A stretch of 18,328 bases of DNA. It comes from DATHTC01 sp050262775 (GTDB lineage Bacteria; Actinomycetota; Thermoleophilia; Gaiellales; Gaiellaceae). A program made the translations under genes and the position numbers. This document shows positions 14,258-18,328 of this stretch, piece by piece. The stretch lies in contig JBLNEO010000070.1 in the NCBI GenBank assembly GCA_050262775.1, positions 1-18,328 of the forward strand, given 5' to 3'. The notes under the pieces are model-generated. The model saw only the letters and a program-made list of their open reading frames with translations, was not told the origin of the DNA and searched no databases. Each line of letters begins with the position of its first letter. Within the stretch, counting starts at the first letter, position 1.

Positions 14258-14749
14258 CTAGGTGGTCTGCGCCGTCCCCTCGATCGTCGTCGGCTCGCCG
14301 GACGAGCCGCCGACCTCGATGCGCTTCGGCTTCGGCTGCTCCGGCTTCGAGACGTGGATCTCGAGCACGCCGTCGTGGTAGTCGGCGCGCACGTGCGACT
14401 CGTCGACGCCCTGCGGGAGCGCGAGCGTGCGCGAGAAGGTCCCGAACCGGCGCTCGGAGCGGTAGTGGCGGTCGTCCTTCGTCTCCGTCGAGCGCTCGCG
14501 CGTCGCGGACACGGTGAGCGCGCCCTCGTCGAGCTCCACGGCGATCGCGTCCTGCGCAACGCCGGGGAGGTCGAGCGCGTACACGATCTCCGAGTCGGTC
14601 TCCCAGACGTCGACGGCGGGCAGCCACGCGCGGGTCGAGCCGCCGTTCCCGGTGCCGGCGCCCTCGAAGACCGAGTTGACGAGCCGGCTCATCTCGTTCT
14701 GAAGGCTCGCGAGCTCCCGGAAGGGCTCCCAGCGAACGAGCGTTGCCAC
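14258..14749 (-). CDS. Small heat shock protein (Hsp20/alpha-crystallin family)
   Basis: The 163-residue protein has the classic Hsp20 opening (LVRWEPFRELASLQNEMSRLV), an alpha-crystallin domain (about 43-135: PAVDVWETDSEIVYALDLPGV, ERRFGTFSRTLALPQGV, YHDGVLEIHVSKPE) and a charged C-terminal tail. It is an ATP-independent holdase that binds unfolding proteins in the cytoplasm. GTG 14749 is preceded at six bases by a full AAGGAGGT, the strongest ribosome site in the window, and by a consensus promoter. A HAIR-like inverted repeat overlaps the -35, suggesting HspR-type heat-shock control as known for mycobacterial acr2. Confidence 0.94.
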   Translation of the reverse strand: MATLVRWEPFRELASLQNEMSRLVNSVFEGAGTGNGGSTRAWLPAVDVWETDSEIVYALDLPGVAQDAIAVELDEGALTVSATRERSTETKDDRHYRSERRFGTFSRTLALPQGVDESHVRADYHDGVLEIHVSKPEQPKPKRIEVGGSSGEPTTIEGTAQTT

Positions 14750-14755
14750 GGTCGT

Positions 14756-14763
14756 ACCTCCTT
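14756..14763 (-). promoter_or_regulatory. Perfect Shine-Dalgarno for the Hsp20 gene
   Basis: AAGGAGGT on the minus strand is fully complementary to the 16S rRNA 3' end and lies six bases before the GTG at 14749. It contrasts with the leaderless starts of many neighbouring genes and fixes this GTG as the start. Confidence 0.85.
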
Positions 14764-14786
14764 CACCTGGTTCTTATTGCACCGAC

Positions 14787-14815
14787 AGGATAAAACCTCA
14801 GTCATGGTATGTCAA
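14787..14815 (-). promoter_or_regulatory. Consensus housekeeping-sigma promoter of Hsp20
   Basis: On the minus strand, TTGACA (14815-14810) and TATCCT (14792-14787) are separated by exactly 17 bp. The -10 ends 37 bases before the GTG start, leaving an mRNA leader of about 30 bases that carries the Shine-Dalgarno. Confidence 0.8.
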
Positions 14816-14816
14816 G
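14796..14816 (-). promoter_or_regulatory. HAIR-like (HspR-binding) inverted repeat overlapping the Hsp20 -35
   Basis: CTTGACA, seven bases, ACTGAGG matches the HspR-associated inverted repeat consensus CTTGAGT-N7-ACTCAAG at 10 of 14 arm positions with the exact spacer. It covers the -35 hexamer and most of the spacer, where a repressor would block RNA polymerase. Confidence 0.5.
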
Positions 14817-14829
14817 TCATCCACACGGC

Positions 14830-14835
14830 TAGGAT
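14830..14835 (+). promoter_or_regulatory. -10 element for leaderless rhomboid gene
   Basis: TAGGAT lies nine bases before the GTG at 14845, without a Shine-Dalgarno in between. It shares the 95-bp divergent region with the Hsp20 promoter. No good -35 is evident at the proper distance. Confidence 0.5.
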
Positions 14836-14844
14836 CCGCGCCCC

Positions 14845-15546
14845 GTGATCCCGATTCGCGACAACGTCCCGACCCGCCGCTTCCCCGCGGTCACCGTGGG
14901 GCTGATCGTCGCGAACGTCCTCGTCTACCTGCTCGTCCAGCATGCGGGTTTGCAGGCGCCGCAGGGCCCGATCGACGAGTACGCGTTCCATCCGTGCGAG
15001 GTCGAGCGCTCGTGCCGGACGATCGGCGGCGGCTGGGCGGTCACCGCCGTCACGTCGATGTTCCTCCATGCCGACGTGCTCCACCTCGCCGGGAACATGC
15101 TGTTCCTGTGGATCTTCGGGAACAACGTCGAGGACGCGATGGGGCGCGTCCGGTACCTGGCGTTCTACGTGCTGGGCGGGCTGGCGGCGACGGCGCTGCA
15201 GACGGCGATCACGCTCACGACAGGGTCCGGCATCGCCGGCCAGATCCCGAACCTCGGCGCGAGCGGCGCGATCTCGGCGGTGCTCGGCGCCTACTTCGTG
15301 TTCCTGCCGCAGGCGCGCGTGCTGACGCTGATCTTCCTCGTCTTCATCTTCTTCCTGCAGGAGGTGCCGGCGTGGATCTTCCTGCTCGTGTACATCGCGT
15401 TCCAGCTCTGGCAGGCCGGGTTCCAGCTGCAGCACCCGCCGGCCGGCGGCGGCGTCGCCGTGTTCGCCCACGTCGGCGGGTTCCTGTTCGGGTTCGCCAC
15501 GGCGCGCGCGTTCCAGCGGAACCGGCCGCTCCAACCGCGATGGTGA
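14845..15546 (+). CDS. Rhomboid family intramembrane serine protease
   Basis: The 233-residue protein has at least six membrane segments. The catalytic serine is in GASGAIS (S140) and the histidine in FAHVGGFLFG (H209); HLAGNMLFLWIFG supplies the conserved H80 and N84 of the oxyanion region. The N-terminus (MIPIRDNVPTRRFPAVTVGLI...) is the common short bacterial form with no extra domain. It cuts single-pass proteins inside the membrane; substrates are unknown. GTG 14845 is chosen because it begins that conserved N-terminus and lies just after a -10. The 3' end overlaps the next gene by 7 bp, so the two are co-translated. Confidence 0.93.
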   Translation: MIPIRDNVPTRRFPAVTVGLIVANVLVYLLVQHAGLQAPQGPIDEYAFHPCEVERSCRTIGGGWAVTAVTSMFLHADVLHLAGNMLFLWIFGNNVEDAMGRVRYLAFYVLGGLAATALQTAITLTTGSGIAGQIPNLGASGAISAVLGAYFVFLPQARVLTLIFLVFIFFLQEVPAWIFLLVYIAFQLWQAGFQLQHPPAGGGVAVFAHVGGFLFGFATARAFQRNRPLQPRW

Positions 15547-15872
15547 GCTTCGACGACCACGTGAGGGCGGCGCTGGACGAGCTCCCGCCCCAGCTCGCGC
15601 GCGCCCTCGTGAACGTCGCGGTCGTCGTCGAGGACGAGCACCCGGACGACCCCGACCTGTTCGGGCTCTACGAGGGCGTCCCCCTGACCGAGCGGAGCTC
15701 GTGGGACGCGGGCGGCCTGCCCGATCGGATCACCATCTACCGGCGTCCGCTGGAGGAGGAGTTCCCCGACCCGGACGAGCTCCGCGAGGAGATCCGGATC
15801 ACGGTCCTGCACGAGCTCGCGCACTATTTCGGCATCGACGAGGACCGCCTCGACGAGCTCGGCTACGCGTGA
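15540..15872 (+). CDS. Small zincin-like metallopeptidase family protein (DUF1025/PF06262 type)
   Basis: The 110-residue protein carries HELAHYFGIDEDRLDELG (H91, E92, H95) near its C-terminus, typical of the compact minimal-zincin family, along with FGLYEGVPLTER and RITIYRRPLE upstream. These match the usual length and order of the family, whose substrates are not established. ATG 15540 lies inside the last codons of the rhomboid gene (ATGGTGA, 7-bp overlap). GTG 15543 is a less likely alternative. Pairing with a rhomboid protease might mean shared proteolysis, but this is positional inference only. Confidence 0.85.
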   Translation: MVSFDDHVRAALDELPPQLARALVNVAVVVEDEHPDDPDLFGLYEGVPLTERSSWDAGGLPDRITIYRRPLEEEFPDPDELREEIRITVLHELAHYFGIDEDRLDELGYA

Positions 15873-15918
15873 GACGTCCCAGGAATGTCCAGCGCGGGTC
15901 CGGCGTTTTCTCGGGTAC

Positions 15919-16161
15919 ATGCGCACACTCGAGACGATTCACGCCGAGATCGAGCAGCTGAGCGAGGACCGCACGGAGCTGTGGCACCGCCTGTCGGCGG
16001 GCCGCGACGACGAGGCGGCCACCGAGATCAAGCGGCTCGACGGAGTCCTGGAGTCGCTCTGGGACGAGTACCGGGCCACTCGGGCCGCGCTGCGCTTCGG
16101 CGACCGCTCGCGCATCGTCGCGCGGGCCCGCGCCGAGGAGCGGCTCGAGCGCGCCGCCTGA
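15919..16161 (+). CDS. Small coiled-coil protein, DUF2630-like
   Basis: The 80-residue, highly charged and almost entirely helical protein begins METIHAEIEQL-like and includes KRLDGVLESLWDEYRATRAALR, split by a GRDD turn. The spacing of RL-x-LE...W.....R-ALR and the length match DUF2630, a family of unknown function common in actinobacteria. There is no membrane segment or cysteine. TTTTCT lies seven bases before the ATG, so it may be leaderless like its neighbours. It is followed by a terminator hairpin and converges on the cyclodeaminase operon. Confidence 0.7.
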   Translation: MRTLETIHAEIEQLSEDRTELWHRLSAGRDDEAATEIKRLDGVLESLWDEYRATRAALRFGDRSRIVARARAEERLERAA

Positions 16162-16192
16162 CCGACCCCGACCCCTCCCTCTCCCCCCGGCC

Positions 16193-16211
16193 GCCCCGCC
16201 CCACGCGGGGC
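16193..16211. terminator. Hairpin between convergent genes
   Basis: GCCCCGC (16193-16199), loop CCCAC, GCGGGGC (16205-16211) form a perfect 7-bp GC stem, four bases after the minus-strand stop and 31 after the plus-strand stop. It may terminate both transcripts, though no T tract follows on either strand. Confidence 0.5.
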
Positions 16212-16215
16212 GTCG

Positions 16216-16791
16216 TCATTGACGGGCGGCCGCGACCGCCGCGGTGGCCGACGCGGACGCGGACGCCGCGAGCGCCTGCGCGGAGAGCACGCGCAGGTCG
16301 TCGGCGGCCGTTCCCAGGTTGATCTCGACCAGGTGCGCGGCCGAGCGCGCCGCCGCCTCGGCGAGCAGCGCGGCACCGGTCGCGTCGCCCTGGACGGCCG
16401 GGTCGCCGCATTCCGCGACGTCCTTTGCGAGCGCGGCCACGTCGGCGGCGACCTGGGCGATGAGGAGCGGCACCTCGGCGGCCCGCGAGAGCGCGCGTCC
16501 GAGCTCGGGATCCCTCCCGCCCGCGTCGTCGAGGAGCCGCGCCGCCTCCGCGAACGCGTCCGCGTCCGCGTCGGCGAGCGGCGCCGCGCGCCGGCGGAGG
16601 TGCTCGGCCTGCGCGAGCGCGCCCGCCGCATCCGGCCAGACGTCCCTGGAGCGTCGCGCGGCCATCGCCGTCACGGCCGCGGCCATCGCCGCCACGAGGC
16701 CGGCCACGGTGCCGCTGGCCGGTGCCGCCGCATCGGCCGCGAGCGCGTCGAGCAGCTCGTCGACGCAGCGGTCGCCGAGCGCTGCGCTCAC
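16216..16791 (-). CDS. Cyclodeaminase/cyclohydrolase (FTCD_C) family protein
   Basis: The 191-residue helical protein matches the C-terminal cyclodeaminase domain of formimidoyltransferase-cyclodeaminase and FchA: PASGTVAGLVAAMAAAV near the N-terminus (family P-x-GGGS-AA), DADADAFAEAARLL, VPLLIAQVAADVAAL, and GDATGAALLAEAAARSAAHLVEINL. Relatives handle formimino- or methenyl-tetrahydrofolate. The glycine-rich folate loop PGGGS is altered to PASGT, so activity is uncertain. GTG 16791 overlaps the stop of the 84-residue gene (GTGA). Its place as last gene of a sigma-factor operon is unusual for a folate enzyme. Confidence 0.82.
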   Translation of the reverse strand: MSAALGDRCVDELLDALAADAAAPASGTVAGLVAAMAAAVTAMAARRSRDVWPDAAGALAQAEHLRRRAAPLADADADAFAEAARLLDDAGGRDPELGRALSRAAEVPLLIAQVAADVAALAKDVAECGDPAVQGDATGAALLAEAAARSAAHLVEINLGTAADDLRVLSAQALAASASASATAAVAAARQ

Positions 16792-17042
16792 GCCTCCCCG
16801 AGCCGGAGTCGCAGCTCCTCGAGCAGCCGCTCGCGCGGGTCGTACCCCTCAGCCGCGAGCGCGGCCTCGAGGTCGGCGAGCAGCCGGGCGCGGAACTCGG
16901 CGTCGGCCTCCGCGCGCGCCACGATCTCGTCGGCCTGCGCCCGGAGGAGGGGCAGCTCCTGCGCGGCGAGCACCCACGCCTCCGGCGGGGCCGGCAGCGC
17001 CGCGAGCAGCTCACCGAGCCGTTGTTCGTCGTAGGTCGTCAT
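16788..17042 (-). CDS. Unknown 84-residue helical protein coupled to ECF sigma factor
   Basis: ATG 17042 overlaps the sigma factor stop (ATGA), and the stop overlaps the next start (GTGA), so it is translated as part of a tight operon. The protein is acidic and helical (LGELLAALPAPPEAWVLAAQELPLLR..., RARLLADLEAALAAEGYDPRER), with no membrane segment and no cysteine. It is therefore not a classical zinc-containing anti-sigma factor. Position directly after an ECF sigma gene makes a sigma-modulating role possible. I do not recognise a named family. Confidence 0.75.
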   Translation of the reverse strand: MTTYDEQRLGELLAALPAPPEAWVLAAQELPLLRAQADEIVARAEADAEFRARLLADLEAALAAEGYDPRERLLEELRLRLGEA

Positions 17043-17611
17043 GTCGTCTGTCCACCCGACGCACCGGCGGGCTCGTTTCTTCCCTCCTCCGCCAGCCGAC
17101 GCAGCGAGGCGAGGCAGCGCGAGATCCGGCTGGCGATCGTCCCCGGCGGAAGCCCGGCCTCGGTCGCGATCGTCGCGTAGCTCTGGTCGCGGCAGAAGAA
17201 GCGGTCGAGGACGTCGCGACAGTTGTCCGACAGCTGCGCGAGCAGCTCCCGCACGAACCAGGCGTCCTCGAGCCGCGCGAGCACCTCGTCCTCCGCGCCC
17301 TCCTCGACCTCCGCGACGGGGTCGACGCGCGACGAGGAGCGCAGCCGGTCGAGACATGCCCGCCGGGTGAGCTGGGCGAGCCAGGGACGCACGGCGTCGT
17401 CGTCGCGAAGCTGCCCGAGGCGCTCGTACGCGCGCGCGAAGACGTCCTGGAACACGTCCTCGGCGTCGTGCTCCCGGAGGCGGAAGCCCTGGACGCAGAT
17501 CGCGTAGACGTAGCGCGAGAAGCGCTCGACGAGGAGTCGCCACGCCTCGTGGTCGCCCGTGCGGCACCGGGCGACGAGCTGCGCGTCCGTCGGCGGCGAC
17601 CCTGGCGACAG
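17039..17611 (-). CDS. ECF-family RNA polymerase sigma factor with non-canonical (CTG) start
   Basis: From CTG 17611 the frame encodes 190 residues, the normal size. Region 2 spans about 11-85 (DAQLVARCRTGDHEAWRLLV, RYVYAICVQGF, EHDAEDVFQDVFARAYERL, PWLAQLTRRACLDRLR). Region 4 spans about 122-176 (LLAQLSDNCRDVLDRFFC, SYATIATEAGLPPGTIASRI). Between the upstream in-frame stop and GTG 17455 there is no ATG, GTG or TTG. Starting at GTG 17455 would delete most of region 2, which is clearly conserved. CTG lies 4 bases after the stop of the cyclic-nucleotide-binding gene with GGGGA nearby, so re-initiation is likely. The stop overlaps the next ATG. Confidence 0.85.
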   Translation of the reverse strand: MSPGSPPTDAQLVARCRTGDHEAWRLLVERFSRYVYAICVQGFRLREHDAEDVFQDVFARAYERLGQLRDDDAVRPWLAQLTRRACLDRLRSSSRVDPVAEVEEGAEDEVLARLEDAWFVRELLAQLSDNCRDVLDRFFCRDQSYATIATEAGLPPGTIASRISRCLASLRRLAEEGRNEPAGASGGQTT

Positions 17612-17615
17612 CGCG

Positions 17616-18032
17616 TCAGTCCCCGCGTCGCTCGGTGTCGCGGATCGTGCGCGCGACCGACTGGAGGAGCTTCCACGCGATCTCCGCGTGGTCCTCGACG
17701 AGCGGGCGGAACTCCCACGAGGTCATCCCGTAGCAGACCATGTCGATGTCGGCGGTGACCGTCGCCGTCCGGTCCGTGTCGGCGATCAGCGCGATCTCCC
17801 CGAAGTGATCACCGGGCCCGAGCCGGCCGACGGGTCGGCCCCCCACCGCGACGGTGGCGTTTCCGTCCTTGATCACGAAGAAGCCCACGCCACGCTCCCC
17901 CTCCTTGGCGATGACGTGTCCGGCGCGGAACCGCCGTTCCTTCATCGTCTCGGCGATCATCGCGAGCTCGCGCTCCGACAGCCCCTCGAACAGGGGCACG
18001 CGGTGGAGGAGCTCGGCGGCGGCGTCGGACAC
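17616..18032 (-). CDS. Cyclic nucleotide-binding domain protein (CRP-like sensor without HTH)
   Basis: The 138-residue protein is a single cNMP-binding domain: LFEGLSERELAMIAE, the strand VIAKEGERGVGFFVIKDG, and the phosphate-binding cassette FGEIALIADTDRTATV (78-92), with the ligand-contacting E79 and R88 kept. The C-terminal helix ends at residue 138 with no helix-turn-helix, so it cannot bind DNA like CRP and probably signals through a partner. GTG 18032 lies six bases after TAGACT on the minus strand, suggesting a leaderless start. It is first of four co-directional genes and ends just 4 bp before the sigma factor start, so cyclic-nucleotide control of the sigma factor is a reasonable but untested idea. 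Confidence 0.9.
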   Translation of the reverse strand: MSDAAAELLHRVPLFEGLSERELAMIAETMKERRFRAGHVIAKEGERGVGFFVIKDGNATVAVGGRPVGRLGPGDHFGEIALIADTDRTATVTADIDMVCYGMTSWEFRPLVEDHAEIAWKLLQSVARTIRDTERRGD

Positions 18033-18038
18033 GGCCGC

Positions 18039-18044
18039 AGTCTA
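18039..18044 (-). promoter_or_regulatory. -10 element for leaderless cNMP-binding/sigma operon
   Basis: TAGACT on the minus strand ends six bases before the GTG at 18032. No Shine-Dalgarno lies between. It would drive the whole four-gene operon. Confidence 0.5.
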
Positions 18045-18074
18045 TGGGTCGAGCGCCCCGCCGGGGAGCGCGAC

Positions 18075-18080
18075 TACACT
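18075..18080 (+). promoter_or_regulatory. -10 element of tRNA-Ala
   Basis: TACACT lies ten bases before the mature 5' end of the tRNA. No clear -35 is seen at 16-18 bp upstream, where a GC-rich palindrome (CCCCGCCGGGG) occurs instead. Confidence 0.45.
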
Positions 18081-18090
18081 GGGCGGGCGC

Positions 18091-18163
18091 GGGGCGTTAG
18101 CTCAGCTGGGAGAGCGCCGGCTTTGCAAGCCGGAGGTCGCCGGTTCGATCCCGGCACGCTCCA
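18091..18163 (+). tRNA. tRNA-Ala (anticodon TGC)
   Basis: A complete 73-nt cloverleaf. The acceptor stem GGGGCGT pairs with ACGCTCC with one G-U pair, discriminator A at 18163. The D arm GCTCAGCTGGGAGAGC, anticodon stem CCGGC/GCCGG around TTTGCAA (anticodon TGC, 18124-18126), short variable region, and T arm with GTTCGATCC are all standard. The terminal CCA is not encoded (CATG follows the last paired base region), so it must be added after transcription. Confidence 0.97.
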
Positions 18164-18230
18164 TGAAGCGCAGCCCGTCTGCTCATGCGGGTGCCGGCCC
18201 ATGCCGCCCGGAGCGGCACGAATCCCATGG

Positions 18231-18328
18231 TCATGTCGTTCGGGCGCGCCGGGGTTCGCCGCCCGCCGACAGGACCCCGGCGAACTGCAGCAACCCGACG
18301 AGCGCCGCGCGCTCGCCGAGCGACGAGA
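18231..18328 (-). CDS. Possible C-terminus of a minus-strand gene cut by the window edge
   Basis: On the minus strand a frame enters from the right edge and ends at TGA (18233-18231) after 31 complete codons: SSLGERAALVGLLQFAGVLS then GGEPRRARTT. The hydrophobic-then-basic pattern would suit the tail of a small regulator or membrane protein, but the fragment is too short to identify. An opposing plus-strand frame from ATG 18163 also stays open and lacks protein-like composition. The 67 bases between the tRNA and this stop show only short GC hairpins. Confidence 0.3.
   Translation of the reverse strand, partial: SSLGERAALVGLLQFAGVLSAGGEPRRARTT

Noticed and set aside
17011..17718. A 235-codon minus-strand frame across the sigma factor region
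   Set aside because: Arg/Ser-rich shadow in another frame; sigma regions 2 and 4 are in the frame ending at 17039.
18056..18066. CCCCGCCGGGG palindrome upstream of the tRNA as a terminator
   Set aside because: The stem is only 4 bp and no upstream plus-strand transcript ends here; likely chance in GC-rich DNA.
18163..18328. Plus-strand open frame after the tRNA (MKRSPSAHAG...)
   Set aside because: The ATG overlaps the tRNA's last base, no ribosome site is present and the composition is not protein-like; the minus-strand tail is slightly more plausible.

Overview
The window is chromosomal DNA of very high G+C content. It carries about 19 densely packed protein genes, two genes cut by the window edges and one tRNA. 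The content points to a deep-branching actinobacterium of the Thermoleophilia/Gaiellales kind. This is inferred from an actinobacterial-type inositol-3-phosphate synthase next to a CDP-alcohol phosphatidyltransferase, a BfrB-like ferritin, a DUF2630 protein and many apparently leaderless genes. I see no insertion sequence, phage gene, CRISPR array or rRNA.

Left third (1-6533, all + strand): a truncated phosphatidylinositol-phosphate-synthase-like gene; a perfect-spacing palindrome (371-396); an inositol-3-phosphate synthase with two N-terminal ribbon-helix-helix repeats; a terminator; a coupled pair of secreted proteins (lamin-tail domain plus a beta-sandwich partner); a secreted M23 endopeptidase with two peptidoglycan-binding domains; and a PimA-like glycosyltransferase fold fused to a PHP metallohydrolase domain. 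The theme is inositol lipids and the cell envelope.

Middle (6560-12309): a degenerate uracil-DNA-glycosylase-like protein overlapping a presenilin-type intramembrane aspartyl protease homologue (+); convergent with these, an RlmD-type rRNA methyltransferase and a YjbQ protein (-). YjbQ is divergent from an M3-type metallopeptidase across a 21-bp gap that holds a symmetric -10 element. The metallopeptidase ends tail-to-tail with a ferritin, the two stop codons sharing CTAG. Divergent from the ferritin begins a three-gene operon of unknown function: small membrane protein, anchored cupredoxin-like protein, and 460-residue polytopic protein (11794-14206).

Right (14220-18328): a terminator hairpin; an Hsp20 gene with a textbook promoter, a HAIR-like element and a perfect Shine-Dalgarno; a rhomboid protease overlapping a small zincin; a DUF2630 protein; then a four-gene minus-strand operon (cyclic-nucleotide-binding protein, ECF sigma factor with no canonical start codon, 84-residue unknown, FTCD_C cyclodeaminase-like protein); tRNA-Ala(TGC); and a possible partial gene.

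Most notable: (1) the double-RHH/inositol-phosphate-synthase fusion preceded by a palindrome, which suggests a biosynthetic enzyme that represses its own gene; (2) a bacterial presenilin homologue retaining both aspartates and PAL but with GLPD in place of GLGD; (3) a degenerate PimA-like domain fused to PHP; (4) the sigma-factor operon; (5) pervasive leaderless promoter architecture, including a symmetric bidirectional promoter.
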